Shown here: positions 23,989 to 33,480 of the stretch, one piece after another | Numbering within the stretch: the first letter of the stretch is position 1 | How the letters are laid out: every line of letters begins with the position of its first letter | Assembly (NCBI GenBank): GCA_032622095.1 | Contig: CP136063.1 | Coordinates: forward strand, 204,711,934 to 204,775,933 | Direction of reading: 5' to 3' | Source: Siphonodentalium dalli | Lineage: Eukaryota; Mollusca; Scaphopoda; Gadilida; Siphonodentaliidae | Length of the DNA stretch: 64,000 bases | Position numbers and translations under genes: made by a program | The notes under the pieces: generated by a model | What the model saw: only the letters and a program-made list of their open reading frames with translations | What the model was told of the DNA's origin: nothing | Database searches by the model: none

Positions 23989-24612
23989 CTAGCTGATGAG
24001 CCCGACGTTGTCCGGGCTATTCAAAAACCAAATTTCAAGTCGATAGCTCCACCCGTTTGCGAGATCTGGTCTGCGCATGCGCGAAGCTGGCGTCGCACGG
24101 GCTCGGCGACCCGATACAATTCGTATCCGGGGCAAGATACATTCATATACCAAATTTCAAGTCGATAGCTCCACCCGTTTCCGATATCTCGTCTGCGCAT
24201 GCGCGAAGCTGGCGTCGCACGGGCTCGGCGGCCCGATAAAATTCGTATCCGGGGAAAGATACATTCACATAACAAATTTCAAGTCGATAGCTCCACCCGT
24301 TTCCGAGATCTCGTCTGCGCATGCGCGAAGCTGGCGTCGTACGGGCTCGGCGACCCGATAAAATTCGTATCCGGGGAAAGATCCATTCACATAGCAAATT
24401 TCAAGTCGATAACTCCATCCGTTTCCGAGATCTCGTCTGCGCATGCGCGAAACGGGCGCCGTACGGACACGCCAATACGACAACGACGACCGCCTGGTCA
24501 AACTACACACACGTACCAAGTTTCGTCCCGATCGGTCGAGAATCGTAGATTTGTATCAATGACAGACAGACATACAGACAGACAAACAGAGGTCTTCAAA
24601 ATATATATGAGA
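23989..24612 (-). mobile_element. Helitron H4 (array member)
   Basis: Starts exactly where H3 ends: ...TATATATGAGA then CTAG at 23989. It has the same terminal hairpin and four 122-bp modules with minor differences. The unique CGATCGGTCGAGAATCGTAG and the GACA microsatellite precede its 5' terminus at 24612. Confidence 0.85.
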
Positions 24613-25040
24613 CTAGCCGATGAGCCCGACGTTGTCCGGGCTATTCAAAAGCCAAATTTCAAGTCGATAGCTCTACCCAGCCCGACGTTGTCCGGGCTAT
24701 TCAAAAACCAAATTTCAAGTCGATAGCTCTACCCGTTTCCGAGATCTGGTCTGCGCATGCGCGAAGCTGGCGTCGCACGGGCTCGGCGACCCGATAAAAT
24801 TCGTATTCGGTGCAAGATACATTCACTCACCAAATTTCAAGTCGATAGCTCCACCCGTTTCCGATATCTCGTCTGCGCATGCGCGAATCGGGAGCCGCAC
24901 AGGCTCGCCAATACGACAACGACGACCGCCTGGTCAAACTACACACACGTACCAAGTTTCGTCCCGATCGGTCGAGAATCGTAGATTTGTATTAATGACA
25001 GACAGACAGACATACAGAGGTCTTCAAAATATATATGAGA
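24613..25040 (-). mobile_element. Helitron H5 (array member)
   Basis: CTAG at 24613-24616. The terminal hairpin plus about 40 bp is duplicated (GCCCGACGTTGTCCGGGC near 24627 and 24679). Two 122-bp modules follow, the first with the variant GTATTCGGTGCAAG. It ends TATATATGAGA at 25040. Confidence 0.85.
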
Positions 25041-25472
25041 CTAGCCGATAAGCCCGACGTTGTCCGGGCTATTCAAACCAAAATAGCTCTACCCAGCCCG
25101 ACGTTGTCCGGGCTATTCAAAAAACAAATTTCAAGTCGATAGCTCCACCCGTTTCCGAGATCTCGTCTGCGCATGCGCGAAGCTGGCGTCGCACGGGCTC
25201 GGCGACCCGATAAAATTCGTATACGGGGCAAGATACATTCACATAGCAAATTGCAAGTCGATAGCTCCACCCGTTTCCGAGATCTCGTCTGCGCATGCGC
25301 GAAGCGGGCGCCGCACGGGCACGCCAATACGGCAACGTCGACCGCCTGGTCAAACTACACACAAGTACCAAGTTTCGTTCCGATCGGTCGAGAATCGTAG
25401 ATTTGTATTAATGACAGACAGACAGACAAACAAACAGACAGACAGACAGAGGTCTTCAAAATATATATGAGA
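25041..25472 (-). mobile_element. Helitron H6, last member of the array
   Basis: CTAG at 25041-25044, again with a duplicated terminal hairpin (second copy near 25098). Two 122-bp modules, the unique region, a GACA microsatellite, and the 5' terminus at 25472. The base after it is T, so the whole five-element block (22557-25472) sits between A and T like a single Helitron. Confidence 0.85.
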
Positions 25473-26433
25473 TGAGAGGGGTGACTGTGGGTTGTATATC
25501 CGTAGGTGCATGCATGTGTATAAGTATACCATGCATGCTCAATAAACTGTCATTGTATACCATGAGAGAGATGTGATATGGGGAGTATATCCGTAGGTGT
25601 ATGATGTGTGCCATTGAATAGAATCCCGTACTGGCAAACTAAAGTTTAACTCACGTCATGCAATTTGGTCACAACAACCCAAACAAAACATATTTTATCA
25701 CAGATAACACCTATTTTGTAAATTTCATCTTTACACCCTACTGTGGGTATAAAGATTCCTACTATTGGCATAAATTTATATTGTTGTGTAAATATTTCAA
25801 CGGCACTTTATGTATTAAAAGTTTTTACCCATAGTAGAACGACCCGTCATTTGACCTCTGGCGACCTCGCTGTCGAAATTTAGCTCAATTTTTCGTCACG
25901 CCCGCTTCGCGAAGTAAATACACAATTTTTTCCGACTCAAAACACTCTGAAATGCGATAAGTGGTCTAAACACAGAGATATATACTATCCAATTCCATTT
26001 ACTGGGTTTACTTGTCAAAAAATGACACATAAAGTTAGTTTAAAGATGTTTTATGCTACATGCACCGACAAAGTACACGTTTTATACAGGTCGGCGGTAG
26101 CTGTTGAAAATGTAAACAAAACAAACGCACGTGTGCGTCTGCCTTTCCGTGTTTAAAGCCAACGACAGCTTACATTTTGACAACAACGTATAGATTGTTA
26201 ATGGTATCTGCAATGTGGGAAATCTGAATGTGTGTTCACATCAGCTGACTGATGTCCTAGAAAGTGGCGGATCACCGAATTTCCTAGAAATATGTATTAC
26301 TACGGGTGACCCACATTCATGATAGCTCAACATATTTGGGTCACTCGGTGCACATACATGTTAACAGTCACCAACAGAGTAGCAATACATTTACGAAGCT
26401 ACCGAAGAATAATAATTATATGGTATAAACAAA
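25473..26433. other. No gene recognised
   Basis: Contains two similar phrases (GGTTGTATATCCGTAGGTGC and GGGAGTATATCCGTAGGTGT about 95 bp apart). Otherwise AT-rich and non-coding. Confidence 0.5.
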
Positions 26434-26572
26434 ATACACAAATAGTAGCCGAGAATAACAAATTTTCACCACTCGTAGAATTGTGGTTTTAACCACTCGC
26501 CAAAGGCTCGTGGTTAAAACCACAATACCACTCGTGGTGAAAATTTGTTATTCTCGGCTACTATGTGTGTAT
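26434..26572. repeat. 139-bp near-perfect palindrome
   Basis: The outer arms ATACACAAATAGTAGCCGAG and CTCGGCTACTATGTGTGTAT are complementary, and pairing continues through AATTTTCACCACTCGT and GTGGTTTTAACCACTCG to a centre at CCAAAGG. It probably represents a foldback-type MITE. No TSD is clear. Confidence 0.85.
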
Positions 26573-26579
26573 TCTATAT

Positions 26580-26877
26580 GTAACACACTCCATGGTGAAA
26601 AGTACATTACCAAAAATAACTTCTCATTATGAGGAAAAAAACCACATAAACTGAAAATTTTTCAAGGGAGAATAGCTAGAAAAATATTTCTCAACATATC
26701 TTTCTAGGCGCCAGAAATCCAAGAAAAAAATTTCTAGTTTAAGAAATCCACGAATGTAAATTTTTCTTGAGGCCTGTTAATGTTTCTTGGCGCCTGTATA
26801 AAACATGAGTATTATTCCATGGTAACCAATACACGTTTTGATTGACAATTGTAACGTTATCAGCGGGTGTTTAGACA
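26580..26877 (+). repeat. Dispersed repeat (copy 1) with TTCTTGGCGCC phrases
   Basis: Shares blocks in order with 47298-47622: ACATTACCAAAAATAA, GAGAATAGCTAGAAAA, TTTCTAGGCGCCAGAAATCC, TTTTTCTTGAGGCCTGTTAA, CCATGGTAACCAATACACG, and GTAACGTTATCAGCGGGTGT. Inverted phrases CTAGGCGCCAGAAATCCAAG and TTCTTGGCGCC suggest a hairpin. Confidence 0.8.
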
Positions 26878-26894
26878 TCACAAAAAGTTGCTTT

Positions 26895-26908
26895 GTTGCC
26901 ATGGCAAC
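26895..26908. promoter_or_regulatory. Consensus RFX X-box motif 1
   Basis: GTTGCCATGGCAAC is a perfect palindrome matching the RFX consensus (GTNRCC, 0-3 nt, RGYAAC). It repeats at 27275-27288. No gene start was found nearby, so function is unproven. Confidence 0.35.
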
Positions 26909-27274
26909 GGATTAAAAATACATGCCAAATATGGACGTTTAGGACAACGAAAGCTTGCATTTAACCACTTATTTTGCATTGGATTCGTTCAAACTGCTTG
27001 CACATATCTAAGTTTGCTACATAAACTTATACAACTTGTCGGGAATTGCAAGACACAAGTTGAATGGACAGATATAGCTCCGTTGTCATGGTAACCATCG
27101 AATACCACTACATATGGTGGGTGGAGAAGGGGTAACTAAATGGCTGGCTAGTATCGTGTGACAAACATATATCGCAAACGACAATATAATATAGAGAACT
27201 GACTATATGTTTATTTCAATAAGTGAATCATGCTTCCAAAAAATAATTGGGTAGACATTACACAAAGTTTCTGA

Positions 27275-27288
27275 GTTGCCATGGCAAC
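27275..27288. promoter_or_regulatory. Consensus RFX X-box motif 2
   Basis: Identical 14-mer GTTGCCATGGCAAC inside the second copy of the duplicated block. A diverged site (GTTGTCATGGTAAC, 27082-27095) lies between the two. Confidence 0.35.
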
Positions 27289-27589
27289 GGCTTAAAATAT
27301 TTGCAAAATATTGAGGTTTCCGAGAACTGGAAGCTTACATCTAACCACTTTTATCGCGTTTGATTCGTTAAATATTGCTTGTTTCCATTCATCGGAAAGC
27401 TCTCAGTGAGAGCCTTCCTATGAATGGCAACAAGACATATTTCCGACTAAATCCTGAAAAGTTACCCATAATTTTGCTGTGGTTGAGGAGTCGATTATTG
27501 ATGGCATTACTGTATAAGCTAAATCGTTATATATAGTCTCATTAATCCTTTCTTGACGGGAACTGCGCTGGTGCAGCATTAAAGATCCC

Positions 27590-27665
27590 ATGCCAGTGCA
27601 TTATCTTATATACGAAGGTATCCCTTAGGGAGCATCGCATATGTAAGATAATGCATTGGCTTACA
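27590..27665. repeat. Hairpin related to the CCAATGCATT MITE family
   Basis: CCAGTGCATTATCTTATATA pairs with GTAAGATAATGCATTGGC across a short loop. The arms resemble the termini of the elements at 54983-55402 and 63561-63940. Confidence 0.6.
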
Positions 27666-28668
27666 AGGTCAAGGTAAATATTAGTAGATAAAAGGATATA
27701 TATATATTGGCACAGGGTTTTCGCAAAATTTTCATGAAGCTCCACCATGGAAGGGTTAATGTTACCATACACATGGAACCGTAATCTATTAGCTGTTCTC
27801 CGTCGCAATTATCTCTATAGATCCGCCTTGTCCTTGCCCTGGTTGTACATGTATGGGTTTTGACAGTCTCTGAATTCACGCAGAGTGTTCTTGTGGCTTC
27901 TCTGCGACGTACACTATATACGGAAATTCATAAACCACCATAAAGTGTGTATATTAATGAGCCACGATGTGGAATCCTTCCCTATATGTCAGAAACTATT
28001 GTAAAACGTGCATAATAATGACCCTCTACATCATGGGATCCTTTCCTTTATCAACACCTTAAATAAAGCATTGGTGTAATCGTCACGCTAGCAGAGTATA
28101 ACATATGTATTTAATTCATTGGTGAATCGATTTAAGACCACAATTTGTCATATTTGAATAGTAAGAAGGGGTATAATCATTAAATGCCATGCACGCCCAT
28201 CCCCTATAGCTGAGCAGTTATCATTATTCTAAACACACAAAGAAATATCAAACTATACAGCCGAATGCTATCGTGTATTATGATAGATTTCAACCAGAAA
28301 TGAATGTTGTCATGTAGAAACTGTCGGCATAAATTATGAAATAAAATGTGGGAACTTTAAAGTTGGATTATCTCTTTGTAAACATGTATTATATTGTTAC
28401 CGGGGTATACAATATTAGATCTGAATCGAAGGCTCCTGTCCGGAAATGCTTCTATCGATTAATAATGATTTTATTTCGAATATTTTCTGGTCTAAAAAGG
28501 TGTGGTTGTTTAGATAACGAACACTAGTAGTTATATACTGTTATTGCGTAATTTTGTCACAAGTACACGTTAATTATACCCATTATCGCTTATAACTATG
28601 GAATAAAACAATACAACCACTAAATCTGGGACATTTGACGTACGGTACATAGCCATAGTAACGGCCTA

Positions 28669-28689
<21 letters not shown>
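27666..28689. other. No gene recognised
   Basis: AT-rich. A TA microsatellite occupies 28668-28700 at the right edge, where the 3' tail of LINE-A copy 2 begins. Confidence 0.5.
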
Positions 28690-28700
<11 letters not shown>

Positions 28701-29227
28701 TCTTTATTTCCTCCATTCATGGAGATATTTAGAGAATGCATACAATTAATATAAATTATAAGAACATAAACTCAACATATTTACAGTCATCAACTAAGTG
28801 GTGAACATAAGAATTACATACATGATTTCCATTTACACCAACCATACACATAGAAACATTCATACTAACAGACACACGGCTATAACATTGGAGAATTACA
28901 TGCATGACTTCCATTTACAACAATCAAACTCCCAGAATCATTCATACTAACAGACACACACAAAACATTGGCGAATTACATGCATGACTTCTCTTTACAA
29001 CAACCGTATAGTGAATAACACACCGAAATATTCATAATAACAGACACACATTCGTTATATTTATAAACAGAGACAGACGACCAGAATGGCAATGTAACGT
29101 TATCGTGTAATGGATTGAACATATGGTCAAATATCTAACTGGCTCTCCACGACAGGCTAAATGTGATGCGTTATTATAAGTTTATATATATCTTTATATA
29201 TAAAGAACTGGGACCAGAGAAATAGCC

Positions 29228-30299
29228 TTGGTCGACCGTTGAGCGGGCAGGTTGTACATGTTCCGAGCTCTATGACTTGTCGCTGTTCCGGCCGGCTGAG
29301 CGGGATCGCTTGTGAGTTGTGTGGCCGATCTGAAAAGATCTTAGCCGCCCGAGCGATTCCGGTGTGAGCTGATTTGGACTTGGCAGGGGATTATGTTGCT
29401 AATCCCGACTGTCGTTGTCGCTGCCTTGGATAAATTGCGCATTGTGGATACCCTTAGCTGGAAACTTACCCAGGCTAAGGGAGGCAATGTGCATTTATCC
29501 TTGGAGTACCGGACTGTTCCAGTAGTACCCTCTGCTGGCGGTACATCGGAAGCTGGATTCCACCAGCGACCTACCATCCGGTACGGTGATCTGGACCTCT
29601 GGGATCAGAAGAGAAAGAAGAGGCGGAAGAAGACCCCCTCCAGAAAGAGAAGGGACGCCGAGAGAAGAGCCAAGTGGATACAGGGGCGAGCTGAGAGACG
29701 CCCAGCTCCCCCCCCACTTGGTTGCTGACCCGGTCGTCGGCGACGTCACGCCAGCTAGCAGGGACTCCGTTGATCTGCCGGAGATCCCTGCTGTCGTCGT
29801 CGAGGCGAGCGGAGAAAGGCAACAGGAAACCACCCCTGCTGTTCCTGCCGCCAGCTTCGATGTGGAGTTGGACAGCTTGCCACCACGGACACCGGAGTTC
29901 CATCTCATCCCGGTGTCCCCCAGCTCTACCACCAGCAACAACAACATCAGCACAGACACCACCCGCTCTGTGGAAGAGGTCATCGCCGAGTCAAACAGAG
30001 TCATGGCCAGGGCGAAAGAGGAGCAGAAACTACAACTCCAAAAAGTTCAACTTTTTATACAGCAGTACCAACAGAAATCTCAATCTCCTCCATCTCCACA
30101 ATAGTCATCAGAAAAACCTCCAAAAAGAAAGAAGAAAAAGAAAAAATAATCTAAATTTGTTATTGTATTTGATTGTATCTTTTTTTTCTTCTTTTTTTTC
30201 TCTCTCTCTCTATTAAAGGCAAAAACATGAGGGATTAAGGAAAGGGCCTCTGGGCCCTTTCGACAATCCCGGGCTAGCCCCCCCGAACCACTCACTCAC
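29228..30299 (+). mobile_element. ORF1-only retroelement inserted in the LINE-A 3'UTR
   Basis: The flanks GAAATAGCC (29219-29227) and GAAATGGCC (30300-30308) form a 9-bp target duplication with one mismatch. The other LINE-A copy has a single GAAATAGC (267-274, reverse strand) and no insert. The element is antisense to its host. It holds a basic, Ser/Pro-rich ORF1-like frame, a pyrimidine tract, an 8-bp-stem hairpin (30241-30260) and a short (ACTC)n end. No RT or endonuclease follows, so it depends on other elements, comparable in layout to 'half-LINE' (HAL1) elements. Confidence 0.65.
29393..30104 (+). pseudogene. ORF1/gag-like basic protein, frame broken at a C8 run
   Basis: Two frames make up one likely protein. 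29393-29728 encodes LDKLRIVDTLSWKLTQAKGG, then a very basic stretch (KRKKRRKKTPSRKRRDAERR). The second frame (open 29586-30104) continues with Pro/Ser/Thr-rich sequence and a final helix rich in K, E and Q. They join at the run of eight C's near 29708-29715, where a one-base change restores a single reading frame of about 237 residues. Basic, low-complexity composition with a terminal helix resembles LINE ORF1 (RNA-binding) proteins, but no zinc knuckle or RRM is visible. It may be a decayed copy, or the indel may be a sequencing error. Confidence 0.5.
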
Positions 30300-30569
30300 G
30301 AAATGGCCTAATCCGAGACGGCCAAGCCGGAGTTGGACCCAAATCAGGGATCTCTCTCTCTGGAAGGCCCACAAACGCCAATGCCTTTGTGCAGTCCTAC
30401 CGACTCGGAGCCGACCACTTCCCCAGCACCGCTCAAGTATATATATTTACTCATGTTTATTTATTTTGTCGCGTCTTCGGATTCTATTGATAATATGAGT
30501 TATGTATAGTATTATGTCAATACTAACGAATAATAAAAATTGTTTAACTACAATTCAAACAGAGAGGCA

Positions 30570-31856
30570 TCAATGATATTCTTCCCACAGTTTACATGTG
30601 CACTTAATTATGAAATTTGCAAAGTCGTTGATATCTTCGACATAAGAGGCAATTTCTTCAAATTTTGCCGTCAAGAAGAATAATAATTTATCTTCATCTG
30701 AAAGAGAATCAAAACGTATGTAAATTTGAACACCAAATCTACACAAAACAGAAAATTCTATTTCGTCACAGATACACGTTAATGAGGAACACTGGACTAT
30801 TGCATGCCGCATGTAGTTGGAGTACGCGCGAGAGCAATTTGCACATATACCTGTATCACACGGAACGCAGGAGAATTGTATAATTTGTGCCATTTTGTAA
30901 TAAGACAGTTTATTTTCTGGAAACAGGCGACACAATTTCCATAGAAGCGAGACTTCGAGCGTGGTCTGAATCTTCGAGAATCGAATTAAGGAGTTATCAG
31001 CATGAATTCTCTCGGACCAGGCCGTGCTCTCAGTCTCATTAATGAGAGCTTTAGTTAATTGTTTCCATTTCTCTTTAGAAGGAAATACCGATTCCTTCAA
31101 ATACAGACACAAGTAGTCTACCAGTTTGTATTTATTCATTGTTACCATGATATCGGAGAAGAAATTTTTGTTGGAGCAAGTGCGTGTTGATAAAGACGGA
31201 AAATGAAAATTTCCTTGGCCGTTTTAATTTGTTCCAGATTACACATTGATCTTAGGAACGATTGTTTTCGTTTATCTATATATCTCGTAATAGGGTGAAC
31301 TCCTATGAGCCCATGGACGATAACTGTTCTAGCACGCGTAGGTAATCCCTGAACCTGTTTCAGACAAATCCTATGGCATTTTTCAAGAGCTTCCTCGTGT
31401 TTATGTGCCCGGTTCCATAGTAATTCTGCACCAAATAGCGACTTTGAGAGGACAATAGATTCGTATATTGTCTTACAGCTCAGTGGCGTTATCCCACCGG
31501 CGTAAAGGCCAGCATTAGATAACATGAGATAGGTGCCCCTGATTTTGCGACAAATGCTATCTACAAACGCACCATTTAAATCATACTTGTTTAAAGGAAT
31601 ACCAATATGGGTAACTTTTTCCACTTCCGGTATTACAGATGGCCCCATATGCCATCTACGGTCAGTTTTGTTTGCATGCACATTAGATTCATTGAATACA
31701 ACAACGGAACATTTTGATGGATTATACATATAGCGCCACACCGTGCTGTAACGGTAGCAGATGTCGCAAAGTTTACGTAAACCAGTCATATAGTGAGTGA
31801 AAGTAGTAACATATCATCAGCTAGCGTTGGGCTGGAACAATCTATACCATATAAGG
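30570..31856 (-). pseudogene. LINE-A ORF2 fragment: RT motif C to C-terminus
   Basis: Starts with GIDCSSPTLADDMLLLS, which contains the ADD of RT motif C. It continues with LCDICYRYSTVWRYMYNPSK and KCSVVVFNES, the post-catalytic thumb region typical of mollusc APE-LINEs. It then has KSLFGAELLW and a Cys-rich C-terminus (CVPCDTGICANCSRAYSNYM, then HAIVQC). There are frameshifts near 31793 and at about 31145, so frames 31142-31789 and 30570-31148 belong to one gene. It ends W-E-E-Y-H-stop. The N-terminal endonuclease and RT motifs A and B are absent because the fragment is cut at 31856. Confidence 0.8.
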
Positions 31857-32396
31857 GTGTGACTAATTACCGCCCGGGACCGCCCGGGTGGCCCCACGTG
31901 CCCGTGGACACAATATATCGACGTTATAACGTAGCGACATGCCACCTGAGGGCAACATAGAAACATTTACTCGCTCGCTCGTCTCCGACCGGTCATATTA
32001 ACCCCACAAATGCCGATATTGGCTAAAAGAGCCTGTGTGATTACAGATTATTTTGGTGATTCTCGGTAGTCCAATACACATGAGTGTTAGTTCCATATAT
32101 TGACTCGTTGAGGCGTCCACGGCCGATGTTATTAACCCCTCAAACTCCGGTAAAATAGTGTATAAACAAAAAGAACCTTGGGACCGCCCGGGACCGCCCG
32201 GGCGGCCCCATTGGCGCGTGGACACTATATCTCGAAGTTATAACATAGCGACATACCCCACGAGGTCAACCTAGAAAATGTTACTCGCTCGCTCGACTCT
32301 GGTCGGTGTTATTAACCCCTCAAAATCCGAGAAAATGGTATATAAACAAAATGAACACTGGGACCACCCGGGCGGCCCCATGGGCCCGTGGACACT
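31857..32396. repeat. Left arm of the foldback element
   Basis: About three tandem subunits: one long unit (with CACATGAGTGTTAGTTCCAT and GACTCGTTGAGGCGTCCACGG) and two shorter ones. Each begins with CCGCCCGGG repeats, then GTGGACAC, GTTATAACGTAGCGACAT and CTCGCTCGCTCG. It is less than half as long as the right arm. Confidence 0.85.
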
Positions 32397-33179
32397 AAGA
32401 GGGCACGGACAGCTCGGTGTCTTCTTTTGATTTCGGACAGCATATTTTGATGATGCATGGTAGTGCAGTACCACCTGATATTGACTCGCTTACGCGTCAA
32501 CACAAAATCCCGCAAAATACCGTATCACCATACATATTCGGCCCTACATGATCGTAAATATCGCAATTTTCTTGAATGTTTTCAATAAAAATTAATAACT
32601 TTACACCTATAATTTATATATTTTGACACGAGCGCGGGAGTAATTGTGTTGATTTCGACAGCAACTGCTTGTCTGAAGAGAGCCGCGGCAGATGTTTGAA
32701 TGTGTTGACATCAATTAGCAGTAAAATGGTATCGCAATTGTTATATTGCATACATTAACCCGTTCACAATAATCAGCAGACATATTGGCGGATTTAAACC
32801 GAAACTGTGTTTTCATAACACTTGGGGAAGACGAACAGGTAATCTCGTGACAACAGTGGAGATTTGCGATGAGGTTTCCGTGTTTTTATTGCAATCGAAA
32901 ATGGTCGTAATCCCAAAATATTCTTGGTGCTAGACAATATGACGAAGAGAGTATTTGTGATACTGGAAACCCGTGTACTTAATTTGCTTACCGACCAATC
33001 ACACGATATTTCGTTATGGGTTAGATTATATATAATCGTGTGTGAATTAAAAATAAAATTTAATTCTAAATATCTTAAAATCATGCGACCACGTATTCGA
33101 TTCACGCTTCTATGTATGCTTTGTATGCTTTAATTGTTAACGCTGCAAATTAATGCAGAACATGGATATGTACATATAT
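32397..33179. other. Foldback interior, left spacer
   Basis: AT-rich. The minus frame at 32794-33105 has no recognisable motif. Nothing resembles a DDE or DDD transposase. Confidence 0.5.
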
Positions 33180-33480
33180 ACAATGGGGTCACTTACATCG
33201 TCATCATCATCACCATCGTCAACATCCTCATCAACATCATCATCATCATTATTCATCTGCATCATCATCATCATCATCACCATCATCATCGTCATCATCA
33301 TCAACACCATCATCATCAACACCATCGTCATCACCATCACCATCATCATCATCATAATCGTCATCATCAACACCATCGTCATCATCCGTATTTTTGTCGC
33401 CGTCTTTATACATCTTCGTAATCATCTATCGTCACCATTATCCCGTCATCAACATCGTCAACGTTGTTATCGTCGTCGTC
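33180..33480. repeat. CAT/GTC microsatellite, 3' side of LINE-B
   Basis: Runs of CATCATCATCACCATC with CAACACCATC interruptions, then GTCGTCGTC. On the minus strand this is GATGATGAC, the same strand and motif as the block at 36655-37420. The His- and Met-rich frames here are repeat shadows. Confidence 0.9.

Larger units (their letters stand above)
26870..27385 (+). repeat. Duplicated ~135-bp block carrying X-box motifs
   Basis: 26870-27010 and 27250-27385 share TAGACAT-ACA-AAAGTT, GTTGCCATGGCAACGG, AAGCTT(G/A)CAT, TAACCACTT and GATTCGTT. Step about 380 bp. The sequence between includes a third, weaker site. Confidence 0.75.
28690..31856 (-). mobile_element. LINE-A copy 2: RT end, C-terminus and full 3'UTR
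   Basis: On the minus strand this runs from inside the RT domain (31856) through the ORF2 C-terminus (TGA at 30570-30572) and a 3'UTR that ends AATAAAGAATATATA in a TA microsatellite. It matches copy 1 (1-1385) in inverted orientation. The foldback element cuts it at 31856. About 30 bases beyond the foldback (39838-39870) may be its continuation up to a 5' truncation point. The 3'UTR contains a 1072-bp insertion (29228-30299). Confidence 0.8.

Noticed and set aside
23990-24030. CTGATGAG followed by a GC stem resembles the start of a hammerhead ribozyme.
   Set aside because: The conserved GAAA after stem II is absent (TATTCAAAA instead), other copies read CCGATGAG, and the hairpin is fully explained as the Helitron 3' terminal structure.
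23382-25400. Many overlapping 75-175-codon frames on both strands.
   Set aside because: They are shadows of the 122-bp tandem module; the unit is not a multiple of three and the peptides repeat in different phases.
28668-28700. TA run considered as a promoter or origin element.
   Set aside because: It is the microsatellite tail at the 3' end of LINE-A, matched by a TA-rich tail in the other copy.
33134-33421. His-rich and Met-rich frames on both strands.
   Set aside because: CAT/ATC microsatellite read in different phases.
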